A stretch of DNA of 64,000 bases, from positions 13,296,060-13,360,059 of the forward strand of contig CM029134.1 in the NCBI GenBank assembly GCA_016859345.1, written 5' to 3'. Shown here piece after piece: positions 37,401 to 49,057 of this stretch (within the stretch, counting starts at the first letter, position 1; every line of letters starts with the position of its first letter). Source of the DNA: Istiophorus platypterus (lineage: Eukaryota; Chordata; Actinopteri; Istiophoriformes; Istiophoridae). The notes beneath the pieces were generated by a model, which had not been told where the DNA came from, searched no databases, and saw only the letters and a program-made list of their open reading frames with translations. The translations under genes and the position numbers were made by a program.

Positions 37401-40400
37401 AAACACATAATGTGAGGAAAGCAAGGTTATGGGGCCGGCTCTGTTCAAATCCTATATTGAAAAATAAAATGAAATAAAAATTCATAGCATCCCCATCGCC
37501 CATCCTCCCCTTCCTTGTAAATGTGTGCGCACAAGTTGAAGCCCAGCTACCAAGCCCTTCTGTATTTCTCAGATTACTTTAAACAAAATCACTTTGACCA
37601 ACATACAGTGATTCTCTATGCTGACAACTCCCCTGCAGATAATTTCCCTGTGTGCCTCTGTGTACATATTCCCTTTCTTCGCCCTCTATCAAATTTAATC
37701 AGTCTCAGCTTTCCTCACAAGCCGCGGAGGTATGGCCAGTAAAAATACAACACAACTGACAACAGCAGAACTCTATTAATTCTTCAACCACCTCAACCAC
37801 CAATATTTGTCTTTCCTTGGAGGGTAGTGGGGTATGTAAATAGTGTGGAATATGTTTCAGAATATCAATGATTAGAGATGCTTTCCCCATGGCGGCTATC
37901 TGCTTTATCTATACTGTAAACGTGTTCCTTTGCCCATGATTTGATTTTATTCAGTGGCAAAGCTACGCTTGTATAAGGTAATAGTAGATATTTAGCATTG
38001 ACGAAAGGGTCTTTAATATTGCCTTTTTGAACAATTTTGTATGAAAGAATAGGTGTCTTAATGCTTATTTGTTTATCTGCTGTATGTCCATGTACTATCT
38101 GCATGGCAAATACACGAAGTCTCAAATAAATGTCACACCATTTCAAAAAGGACTGTATTAAACTTATTTATTTATGTTGCCGTATATGTCTTCCTCTATA
38201 TCGGAGCTTACTTAAACCTTCAACCATGCAGGAAACATGAGGGCAGGGTGCCATATTATACCATATAACAACCTGTACCCTGAACGACTTATTAATTCAT
38301 TACTCCATATAAAGGCACCTTAATTAATTTGACGTGGTCAGGCATTTGGTCAATGAATAGCCAGTAACTGTAAGCTAATCTCAAAACCACACTTTGCCAG
38401 TTTGAACTAAATAATTAAAAAATAATCCCCTTGAAATGCTCCAGCCTCCCTACCCTCCCTCTTTCAGCACAATTAAGAAAAATACAGCTCATATGCTGAC
38501 ACTTACTGACTTGAAAACTACCTCTAATTTGTTTAGTTGTTGTGCTATTTATTAACCCCCCCCTCCTCCTATTTCAGCAGTTCACTGAGTGTACTTATTC
38601 ATCGAGTGTTTTTAGAGTTATTTTCTGTAATGGATATGCACTGGACTGAAATAACAAAGAAATAATCATCCTTTTTTATAAGAGGCTGTGCTTTACATAA
38701 AATTCACTCAAGACCATTAGGATTAATGTTTTTTTATCACAATGCATGTACTGTATGTACAGTATTATTTTCTGGACTCCAAGCGCATTTTAGGCTTCGG
38801 TTCAATAAATGGCTTTTGGAACTGTAAAATTTGTTTGGTGGCATGTAGTTAGGGCAACAAGGGTGCCTCTCAGTGTGAGTCATTATGTTTTAGACTAAAA
38901 GCTGCATTTCAGTTCCCCCAAACCTGATGCTAATGCATGCACCTGTTCGCTCACTCATTCACGCCAACAACAAAGCCTCCTGAAGATAAAAAGGTGTTCA
39001 AAAGTAATTGTAGTGGGTAAGCATTCCCCTTGAAGTCACCTATCAAGGACACACAAGTTTATTTCACATCTCTAATAGTCCCTCCAAGCTCCAGCTGAAG
39101 ACCAGAAAGGGCACATATCTGGAGGGTGCTGTTGTCTAGAGTGTTTCAGGCCTGTCAGCTTTTGAAAGCGGCAACAATGAAAACCAAACCAGAATGGGTG
39201 CAGGGTGAAAAGAGTCTTTGCAGGTTCATACCTTCACTCTATATTCTTCTAGAAGACAGAATGGAGGGATGGTGTCTCCTCCAAGGTGGCTTCTTCCACC
39301 TTTCATTGTCAGATTAATAAATAATCTGTGAAAATGTAGCATTATTGTTATGGCTTTCAGGCAGCCCTTCTCCAATCCTGCAGCTCCATTGGCAATCTAT
39401 CTCTTTAAAAATGAATATGTTAAAGAAAAGGATTTCCATTAGCTATCCTTTGCATTTCTACCCCCCTTGTTCTCTAGCCTCATGCACTCAAGCTAAGTGT
39501 TGTGCACACCTAAAAGTACTGAATGCAAAAATCAGTAGGAGTGTATGTGGCTCTTAGGAGGAGTTCATGAAGTCAAAATAGCACAAGAATAAACTGTACT
39601 CAGTTTCTATCTATAAATGGTTGTTTTTGATGGTAATCCTTTTAACAGATCTAAAATCAGTTTAATATTACAACGTTTATGATAATTAATCAGTCTTTTA
39701 AGGGACATCATCATACTCCAACTGCCATTTTGTCTGTCAGTACGAAAACAGGGCATGTCCAGCAGCTTGTAACACTGAGTGTTTTCTTTCATCACAGTAA
39801 CTGGCTGTTTTGACTGATATAAATATCAAGCTTATGTTCTTTGATAGGAATGATGTGCATTAACCAGTGTGAAAAGCCAGTAACAATAGCTTTCTGTCAA
39901 GCAAACAAGAATAGAAATGTCACTCCTGTCAAAATGGATACTGACCAAAGTTCTCCCTCTGTCTCTGTCTGGCCGGTTCTCTCTGTCTCCCTCTTGACAG
40001 AAACTCACTTTGACGATTTGAAAGGAAGCCTCTGTTTCTTCCATTATTCAAATATTTTAGAGTTTGATATTAGTGAGAGACTCAGACACCCCCCTTATGT
40101 AAGGGTTGGCCCTGCCTGCATGTTGAAAAACCAGTGCTCAAAATGCACTGAAACATTTATGCTAGGTTATTTCTACTTCAAGGAATTTTCCTTTTTATTA
40201 CTACAGTATATTTCTGATGCAACATTCTGCAAATTCATCCGGCTGAATTATTCATTAATTGAAATAAAGTCACTGAGCATAGATCAGCATGGGCTTCATC
40301 ATACTACCTTAAACATTTATAGCAAAGCATCCTCTGTGTTATATTATATTGTATATTTTTGCATTTAAGGAAAATGCCAATGCAATATAGTTGAGCTGAC

Positions 40401-42007
40401 ATTAAGGAAAACATTAAGAACCATAAAACAAGTTAGCACTAATTCAAAAAATTCTATTATTATTTCAGAATGTTAAGTGGATGCATGCAGAGAGGGATCA
40501 TAGTGTATTGTAACTTATATTACACCACTGCTTTTTGGGTAGTAATAAAAAAACATGATTAGTCCTGCCTTAGAGAGCTGACTTGGAGCTTTGCCTAATA
40601 CTCCAGTATGCTCGTTCTGCACACTTATAACCTTATGGAGAATTGGAAATGTTTCTTTTTTTTCTCTTTAAACATCACAAATCACTTAGGTTGTAAATTA
40701 ATAGCACAGCAGATAGTGAATAGAAACAATACTCTACCAGTGCTTTACATATTCATTTTCAAATCATTTAATCTTTGAATGTGCAAATCACCACACTTGA
40801 ACATGTGAAAATTGAGCAATTATCTCAACACCATCTGTGTTCATTCTTAAAAAAATACATCAAGCCCACGGTATGCCCTTTGTTCTCTTGGCTTGATGAG
40901 TATATACTGTCAAGTCAAAAGAGTACAGTATATGGTTGGTATGGCAACAGTATAGTGGTAGCCAATTCAGAGACCTCTCAGACTTTGCAGGAAGTCTATA
41001 AGAAGACTTAGACTCTTACTGAAAAAAGCTGAATTAACAGCGATGTCAACAGCCAAGAAATAAGCAATGTTTCACTCTGTGAAGTACATCATCAGAATTC
41101 CAGAGAGCATGATTAAATGAAAATGACTAATTTTTGCAAAGCAATTCTGGAATGTTTGTGTAGGTGAGTCCTGGTGTTGACAGATACATCACCACCCCTT
41201 GTGGCATTAGCTTTGCACAGTCACTTCCTTATCTGTCACAGTTTTCATCATGCAAACACACACTCACAAAGACCACGCTTGTGCTTTGAATGCTCCAGTA
41301 GGCGAGGATAAGCTATGGTTTCAGTCACACATATCAAATGTCTGAAACAGCAACAGCAACAAAGGCTTGCAACATTCAGGTTTTGGTCTTTAAATTGGGA
41401 TTTGACAAGAAAAACTGTAAAAAGAGAGAACAATAGAGGGAGAGCAACACAGAGATAAAACGATAAAACCTTTTTAATATAAAGCAATATCTTAGGTAAG
41501 GTAAGGTATCCTGCATATGGCATCCATATTCCATTTGATGTTACCATTTAAATGGAAATGTTGTTAAAATAAAATGTTAAGCTTGTTGCCTGTCTCTCAT
41601 ATGGACAACACAACAAGTTACATTATCATTCATATCTATTCTATATGATGTGGGGTGGCAGCTTGCGAGTGCTAGTCATTTTAATGAGGACTGTAAAACT
41701 TGGACAGCGATGCCATTTAGATAACACAAAATATTTTTTAGCCCACCCAAAAAGATTGTTTACACTTCATATTTTAAATTCATCACCTAATAAAAAAAAA
41801 AAAATACTACACAGTATTTATGGGATAGGCTGTTTTCTCAAATGTCACATTCTGATCATTTAAAACTAAGTATACTAGGTAGGGAACTTAGAAAAAAACC
41901 AAATGGGAATTCTAGCCTGTTGTAAAAGATCATTATTAATGTTAGCAAATCTCAAATGACCCTAAGTGTTCCTGCGTAGAGCCTAATGGAGCAAAGTGTG
42001 AGTGCTT
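37401..42007. other. Long non-coding stretch with a chance 175-codon frame
   Basis: The longest open frame of the window, 39841-40368 plus, lies here. It has an implausible composition, no domain, no conserved motif and an overlapping 70-codon frame on the other strand, so I treat it as chance. C-runs near 38555 and the near-palindrome TACTGTATGTACAGTA near 38750 are the only other structures seen. Confidence 0.6.
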
Positions 42008-42034
42008 GATGATGATGATGATGATGATGATGAT
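42008..42034. repeat. (GAT)n microsatellite
   Basis: Nine perfect GAT units. Confidence 0.95.
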
Positions 42035-42164
42035 AACTTCAGAACTGAGCTAAAACTGGGATTAAAAATTAACTGACTTACACATTTTTCACATTAGCTT
42101 CAGTCTCAGAACATTACCATAGTGATTTAAAGCGTGATGTGGTAGTGCAGCTTACAGTTCCTGA

Positions 42165-42345
42165 CCCCCCGTACACTGGAGTGTCAAGCCATCGGCTCAC
42201 GTCAGCCCGCCTGATCTCGAGTTCATTTCAGGGAAATTAGCAGCAGTTTTAATAAAGCTTGTCGCCCGTGAGGTCACTTAACTGTCTGACCTGGCAGATG
42301 TGAAAGATTTGCTGTCATTGCTTTCAAGCTGCAGAATAAAAACCA
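42165..42345. promoter_or_regulatory. Candidate conserved non-coding element
   Basis: A compact complex block with CpG words (CATCGGCTCACGTCAG, GTCGCCCGTGAGG), CACGTC, an AATTAGCAGC word and GGCAGATGTG with an E-box-like core. No open frame. Inferred from texture. Confidence 0.35.
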
Positions 42346-43094
42346 AGTATTATGCCCAAAGAAACCTGTAGCTCACTGAAACACTTTTAGAAATTATCTT
42401 TTGATAGATGTATGTAATGCTTGTTTGTGGTTTATTAATATAAAGATTTTAACATCTACTGTACATTCAACATTCTTTCAGCTGATCTTTTTCTTCCCAT
42501 CACAAGCACAAAAATAAAGAACAAGAAGCTTGTACTACTTTTATGTAATGCAGGGCAAAGTCATTTCAGTGAAGGGAAAGTTAGAGTGAGCACCTACATA
42601 ATCAGCCTACTGTGAATAAATCCTACATCTAAAAGGAATCCTAGGTAACGAAAGCTGCTTTTTAATGTCAGAAATGTGGGCTTTATTCTATTCAGGCTTG
42701 AAAAGGAGATTTTAAATAACGTATGGTGTAATGGTGGCTTTGCCGTTCTGTGTCACTGGTGAGTGGCCTCATCTTTAATGTTCAAGCATGAATGGGAAAC
42801 AACCAGCTGCCATGGGTGTTACATGTGCCAAAGTGCATGACCAACAAAATCCCCTTAAAACTGGTGATATTGTTATGTTTTTTTTCTTCCTTTAAAGTAT
42901 CTTAGATACAGTACAATTTAAATTAAAATTATATAGGTCTAGGCCTCATTTCGGCAGCTTAGTATGATTATGATCTATTCTATTCTTACTTAAAGTATTT
43001 TAAAAATATTTAATGATATAGTATACTAGACCATAAATCTGTGTTCTTGAGCTTTTGACATTATTATAAAACTACACCAAAATAATAGCTCTGG
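42346..43094. other. Non-coding AT-rich stretch, nothing recognised
   Basis: No open frame of note. It directly precedes the hAT remnant, and no inverted-repeat end of that element could be found here. Confidence 0.6.
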
Positions 43095-43590
43095 AGGGTT
43101 CACTTTCCACTGGCACTACACGTTCTCTTTCTCGCACCAGCTCCTCAAGAGCATGTCCGCTAAACTTTTACATTTGTCCATGACATGGGCTGCTCTGGAT
43201 TCAGAGGCAACACCTCTTGTAATGGAGAGGTGAAAATTACAGCCAAAACAGCTGAGCCAAGGGCATTCCAGTTTCCTCTCTGCAGCCTCAACATATGTAC
43301 CGTTATCTGTGGTGTAGCAGACCAGTTCTCCTTTGCCCATGTCCCAGCTAGGCAGCAATGAGTGTGGACTTTCAGCCAAGTTGGCTGATGTGTGGACATC
43401 CTGCATGCATGAAGTTTCCAAACATTTGGAGTCAAGGGACCGATTTCTTGTTATTTAGTGGACAGACTCATGTGGGGAGTCATTGTAACACTGGAACAAA
43501 TATCTGTTGTAGCAACAAAAGGTGATGTCTCCTGTGAAGCTCACATTCCATCTGGTCTTTGTGTATATATATTGTTTACAAGTGCTGTTG
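43095..43590 (-). pseudogene. hAT (ZBED-like) transposase remnant, frame-broken
   Basis: On the minus strand, ATTDICSSVTMTPHMSLS (about 43515-43460) matches the ATTDLWSS motif with the first catalytic Asp of hAT transposases. After a stop and a frameshift near 43425-43456, the frame 43421-43116 reads VCYTTDNGTYVEAA, which holds the second catalytic Asp (TTDNG), then WLSCFGCNFHLSIT, matching the conserved CFGHNLHLAV region, then an SW-EKE segment. The zinc-finger BED domain, the catalytic Glu and the C-terminal dimerisation domain are absent. The family is hAT with similarity to ZBED1-type genes. It is a non-functional fossil. Confidence 0.85.
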
Positions 43591-44514
43591 TCAAATGTTT
43601 AGACCATGTTCTTATTGGCTTCTCCACTTTTTTGTACCGTCTGGATGATAATTTATCACATATTAAAGGTTCTCCGACTGCATCTGCCGGGGTTATCATT
43701 AGTCACTGTCATGTTTAAGTTTTATGTAAAAGTGAAATGCTAGAGCCACCTGTCCTGGGCCAGATGTTGTAAAAAAGCAGAGTAGCTTCAGACTTATTCT
43801 AAGTTAGGAGTCATTTTCATTTGAGCTTTGGGGCGGACATCAAACAAAAACTGCTCAAGTCACTACAGTTACAGTCTTTACCAACAAGAACAGTGTGTTC
43901 TTAATGAACAGGATGCTAGGTATGTGTATAACCAGCGGCATATACTATATGTAAGCCCATTGCCATACAACGCAGGAACCTGAACATGGACATGCCAACT
44001 GCAATTATGATACAAAGCAAGCAGTGATGGTGATCTGATTAAAAAAAGAAAAAGAAAAAGAAAAAAACAGACAGATGATTGATGCAAAAATCAATAATAA
44101 ACACATAATTAATCTGTATAAAACAGGATAACGTGTAAAAATTGACCACTTGTGATGTTGGATTTTCAGGTGATTTCTGAGGTCTTTTGTTTTTCATTTT
44201 TAGCACAGATAATGACCAAGTTTTAGTATTTATGATTTCTTAATTTCAACATTTTCAGCGATTTCAGCATTTTCAGTGGTTTAAGCTTAAAATAGAACAC
44301 TTAAACATGCATGCCGTTTACTCCCATATGCATTCGTTCATAGTAATTTTAACTGTTATTGAGTCACAGTGGTAAAATGAACTAAATAAAAATTTAAAAG
44401 ACAGCATACAGAGTAAAAAAGCAACAAGCAATAATGTAGAGAGTCAGAGATTATGCTCATAATCATGAATCTAATGCACAATAGCTTATCCTCTCCCCTG
44501 AACTTTATTCGCTT
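43591..44514. other. Non-coding stretch flanking the hAT remnant
   Basis: May include further unrecognisable hAT sequence up to about 43740. A short A/AAAAAG repeat lies near 44042-44066. Nothing else recognised. Confidence 0.55.
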
Positions 44515-44600
44515 TATGAGTGCTGATATAGCTCAGAAAAACTGAGAGGTAAGCTGATAGCTCCGAGAGGTTGTGAGTTAAAATTCTGTTTAGATCTTCA
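44515..44600 (+). repeat. Possible tRNA-derived SINE head, degenerate
   Basis: TATAGCTCAGAAAAACTGAG resembles a pol III A box (TAGCTCAG...), and GGTTGTGAGTTAAAATTC about 50 bases downstream resembles a decayed B box and T arm (GGTTCAAATTC type). The spacing is about right for a tRNA-like unit. The tail was not recognised and the cloverleaf does not close well, so it is not a functional tRNA. Confidence 0.35.
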
Positions 44601-44947
44601 AACTGTGATTGTCTATTGAACAAAATGACATTTTGTACAAGATATAAAAAATTGACATTAGCTGTTTACATAGAGGCTGCTGATTTGAGCCACTGGTTAT
44701 GAGGAGATTTTAGCCATATACAGCCATGACAATATCAGACTTTTGTTTAAAAAATATATGTATTTTTTTTTTTTCCCTGCAGCTCTTAAGGGATATACAT
44801 AAACAAAGTGTTACATCAACACAAAAATAAAAGCCTCTGTCTACAGTTTGGACCACAGGTCATCTGAGAGCTATGGAAGTCTAAAAGGTCACAAGGTTAA
44901 CTGACACTAACAAGAGATTTATTTTGAAGTTCTGTGCTCTTCAGTTT

Positions 44948-45019
44948 GATGATTGTTTTCTCATGTGTGGTGGTGAGACACACGATGATTGTTTTTTTGT
45001 GTGTAGCAGTGAGACACAT
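44948..45019 (+). repeat. 36-bp direct tandem duplication
   Basis: Units 44948-44983 and 44984-45019 both start GATGATTGTTTT and end GTGAGACACA, with differences in the middle. Read in one frame, each encodes a 12-residue DDCF...ETH unit, but the surrounding frame is not a recognisable gene. It looks like an old replication-slippage duplication. Confidence 0.85.
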
Positions 45020-46746
45020 GACATGCTGTCATTTCTCTATATTCGGTCAGCATGGCACACTGTTGACAAGACATTACATCATTGTGGGGGCATCTGTGCA
45101 TCTGTCTCTGTAGATTTGTTTATATATTTCTTGTAGACAAAACTCAATTTATACAAGATAGTAGCTTTGATTTAGTAGTAGTTGTAATATATGTAGTTTT
45201 TAGTAGTCAAGGGCAATATGTGAGTATATCATTTCGCCTTTAGATCAAAGGTATCTTCAGATCTGATTTGATTTAAAGCATATAGATTTGCATATTAATG
45301 AGAAATGGGCATTATAGAGCAACAGTTCCTGTTGGTTTTCTTACATGCATAATCTCATTGTCTCACCATGAATTTGTAAAGGTTCCTTGTAGGTAGACAA
45401 ATTTTCTGGTTGACCTTTGGTAGACAAATCTGATGGTCAGACTACCTCCAGTTGTGTCAATTTGTATTAATCTTTTTTTCAGTTGTTTGTCAGTTTGTAT
45501 TGATAACTTGTCAGGCTTCTTATATATTTGCCATATTAAAAAAAAGAAGTAAAAATTACATCATCAACACATTTTGTCTTTGGTTTGTTAAAACTACATT
45601 AAAAATGCAATTATTAAACTACTATGTTGGGAGAGGAACAATTGAGCTTAAGGAGAGTGTAAAGGGGCAGAGCCATTATTGTCTGTATGTAAAGCCCTGT
45701 AATGAACCTTTATCTACTCTGTAGTTTCACCAATTACTGAAATGATAAAAGAAGCATAAAGCATAAAGTATCCCAGAATAATCCAGCATCAAAATACATT
45801 TCTGTAGTCATGGATTATTTGGTTTGATTTACTCATCCAAATCTGTATATAACCGTGTCATTGTTATTCAATACTTTCAACACACCTATAATCTGACTCA
45901 GTAGTGAGTTGAGAGTGCATGGATGTGTGCAAATATCAGCTAAAGCAAATTATTTTGCTTTGTTTGGACCAGCGCATTATAATATTTATCTAAAATGTCC
46001 TGCAACATGCCTGTGTGACACTCTGCCCAAGGTTGGTGCTCTTTAATTTGGCACAGACTGTCTAATCAGATCACTTTGTGAGAAGATGGCTATCACTGGT
46101 GTCAAGTAAAGGACAGCTGAGAGTGACACAAAGGTTGATAGACAAAGGAAGCATGTGAATAAAAATTAGGGCGGGGTTTGAGAAAAATACAACAAGAAAA
46201 TCGACTGCGAACACTTACACAGCAAAGTTTGCAAAATTTTTTAGAACGAAATAATGCAATTTAAATTATTGTAGCGCTGTCAGCAATTTGTAAGGTTTCT
46301 ATAATTTCCATAAGTGCTTTCTAATAAATCTGTGTTTATTTTATTTTTTTTGAATGGAAAAAAAGACATATAAGGACATATATATGTATAAGGACATATA
46401 ATCTACATTTCTCTTTGTAAACATTCTAATTACATTAACTATAGCCCTCAGCATTTCTGGTTTTTATGTGTATGGCTTTCAACATGGATTTTGAATGCAT
46501 CTGAGACCCGCAATAGCACGTTTCAAAATAGAATTTTTGTTTGTAATTTTATTGAGAAAAAGGACTGCCCGTTAAAACATTTGGTAGTCGGAACCTGAGG
46601 TCGCCACTTCTCCAAAATCCTGAGGTTCTATCACATCAGCAGAGCGAACATCTATCAAGCGAATCATTAAGCCAAGTTAACGATTCATAATATTCAGTGT
46701 GCTTCTCTGTCCAAGGTTCTCTTATGTGGGGGTTAAAGTCTTCGAA

Positions 46747-46748
<2 letters not shown>
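45020..46748. other. Non-coding stretch with small duplications
   Basis: Contains a second small duplication (GGTAGACAAAT at about 45391 and 45418) and a third, looser one around 45456-45503 (GTCAATTTGTATT and GTCAGTTTGTATT). A pair of TATAAGGACATATA words sits at 46369-46400. No gene recognised. Confidence 0.6.
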
Positions 46749-46786
<38 letters not shown>

Positions 46787-46793
46787 ATGCGTG
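46749..46793. repeat. (GT)n microsatellite
   Basis: About 17 GT units followed by GTATGTATGCGTG. Confidence 0.95.
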
Positions 46794-47164
46794 TTAAAAA
46801 AAAATGTAGTCAAATCATAGATGGGGTTTATTAGTTATTAACCCTAGGAAAGGGCTGATCTTAATTATATCTATCAGAGCAGTTCAAAGGATTTTTAGTT
46901 TTTATCTTTTTTGCTTGCTTTGGCCCATAGCTACTTTTTCCTTACAGTCAGGACTTTTATTTTCAGTCAGTGACAGTCTGTGTATATGGCAATCCATTTA
47001 TCCATGTATCTGGGTATGGTTTTACATTGGACATATATACTCAAGTGACCTCATTAGCAGTCCAGATTCACCAGTTATCAGAGAGACTGCCTTTTAAGAG
47101 ATGTAGGACCCAGGACTATGCCTTTGTATCATCAGCAAAGATAGCTTCGGAAATGCCCCTTTAG

Positions 47165-47470
47165 ATTCATGTCTCAGTTTGCTTTGTGAGTCAAGGTCAT
47201 GTCAATGATAGATCAGAGGGGGCTTTTGTGCCTGAATTTAGCCCCTTTAAATCTTTAAATCACGGCCTTAAGGCTCCAAATTGAGAAAACAGCCAGGGTC
47301 TCATTTCCAAAACCATCTGAGCATAATAAGTACGAGCTGTCCAATGGCATTTATGTGTCGATCTGCTGGAGTGCAGAGATGGAGTGCAGGCACCGCCAAG
47401 GACCCATTATTTCAGACCCCCACAGTTCCAGGGAATTGCAAAGGTGCTTCTCCACATACCTCAGCACATT
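47165..47470. promoter_or_regulatory. Candidate conserved non-coding element with orphan-receptor site
   Basis: Complex block containing TCAAGGTCA at 47191-47199, the exact consensus for monomer-binding orphan nuclear receptors (NR5A and ERR types). The following 270 bp are free of simple repeats and include ATGGCATTTATG and a GGTCTCATTTCC-type word. A 77-codon plus frame (47281-47514) is unrecognised. Enhancer role is inferred. Confidence 0.4.
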
Positions 47471-48299
47471 TTCATTTGCTATATTATCATAAAATGTGTG
47501 TTTTAACCCACTAGTACTGTAATACTATTTTTTTTTACTATATTTCACATATATAAAAACCCTCAATGTTATGTTCAGTTACTGCAGTGTATAATTCCAG
47601 TTTTTAATCTTGTTTATCATTTGTAGTGCTGAATCAACTCCTCACAAGAGTTTAATATGATATCAGATTTAACTGATTTATGCTTGAGAAATATGTTCAT
47701 ATGCTGGCAAAATTCCTCTGTATTTTTCTCAGACATAATTCTAACAGCTTTTCACAGTGGAAAACTTCCAAATATTGTCTTTGGGTTGCATATACAAAAT
47801 GAGATATCTAAGATATCCTTTCTTCTGTTCAGGGCTTTGGGAGACACATTACATTTTACAGAGCTGCTGGAAGTTTGTTTTTTTTCCATAAATATGCTGA
47901 ATCTGTTATTTCCAGATCATTTCACAGGTCTCCACTCTTTTAGGGTGTACAGTACAGCGTCTGTTATCTTAGCCCTGTAATGGATTAACTATATACAATA
48001 AGCGGAGTCAAGAGGCTAATCAAATAATTCATAGCACATAATCATGCAGCACAACAGATGCATGACGGCAAATTATTCATTCTAATGTCAACAGTGGGCA
48101 TTAAGGAAAGAGAAAGTGATTCTGGAGTAAGACTGCTGATACTTGAGATCAACATCAAAACAAATACATCCCTCCCAAAGTGCTCCTTCAGATTCATGGA
48201 CACGCATTGCCAAGGCAGAAACACAACACAGCAAAATCTAGAGAGAGTTTAAGTTGTTTTCACATAAATAAAGTCAAAGAGGAGAGGACCTAGGTTTGT
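47471..48299. other. Non-coding stretch, nothing recognised
   Basis: AT-rich. A 107-codon plus frame (47657-47980) is hydrophobic and T-rich, without recognisable motif. Confidence 0.6.
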
Positions 48300-49057
48300 A
48301 GCAAAGCTAAGAAGCAAGGTAACGCTACCTGGTGTGGCATTTTCAATTAAGCATTTTTCCAAATAAATCCACTGTGCCAGCAAACTTCTGTTTTTAAGAC
48401 TTTATGGTTATAAAAAAACCCTTTGCACATTTAGAGACATATACCATGATAAAGGGCAAACAACAAAGTCTAACTACAGTTGCTGGCTGTGAAGCTAATA
48501 TGCAGGTAGGACAAGATGGTTTCCCAGAGCCAGCACACCACCTGCAGACAGCAATACCCACAACTCTCCTGCTACTATAGCTAATATCACACCAAAATGT
48601 CTTTGCAAACTAGAGAGTAAGCTTAATGTCCGTGGGCAAGTAATTTAACATCCACATCCATCTTCATGCCTTTCAACTCTCACTGACCCAAATGCAGCTC
48701 TTCACTCTCACCTGATCCTAACGCTTCTTTTTCAGTTTTTGTTCTGACCTTCTCCTCTTCAGCTGTTCCTCGGCCACCTCTCTTTCTTGACAATGAGATT
48801 ATGTTGAGTATATACCACCATCATGCTGCCGCCGGAAGACGTTCCATCAATACACTTTCCTTTATGTCACTGCCGGTCTGTCCTCTGCAATCACTGTCAC
48901 TCCTATTCAAAACACCACATGGCCTGGTGGTGACAGAGGAGTAAACTGCTCCACCTGCACGCACAGAATGGGCAGCTAGTGGACCATGAGGAGACATTTC
49001 CTGAATTTGACAAAAAGTGTAGTGGATAAGAATTGCTAACTATACCTTTAATACCCG
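48300..49057 (-). mobile_element. Probable old non-autonomous DNA element
   Basis: Read on the minus strand it starts at about 49057 with TTAAAGGTATAGTTAGCAAT, a TTAAAGG-type end common among fish non-autonomous elements. It continues through AAATGTCTCCTCATGGTCCA and CAGTTTACTCCTCTGTCACC, wording I associate with fish interspersed repeats. On the plus strand, GTAGCAAAGCTAAGAAGC (about 48299) and TTGCTGGCTGTGAAGC (48480) also have the GCTAA-rich flavour of such elements. The left boundary and family are uncertain and no matching inverted end was found. Confidence 0.45.

Noticed and set aside
39841..40368. Longest open frame of the window, 175 codons, plus strand
   Set aside because: No domain, signal, motif or family resemblance; composition shifts from cysteine-rich to Phe/Tyr-rich along an AT-rich tail; no splice or promoter context. 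Chance frames of this length are expected in 64 kb.
44515..44600. Functional tRNA gene
   Set aside because: B box is badly decayed and no closed acceptor stem can be drawn; kept only as a possible SINE relic.
44755..44830. Excellent acceptor-like tract (long T run, CCCTGCAG) ending at 44782
   Set aside because: All frames close within about 16 codons, no donor of quality follows, and T-rich runs before CAG are common in AT-rich DNA.
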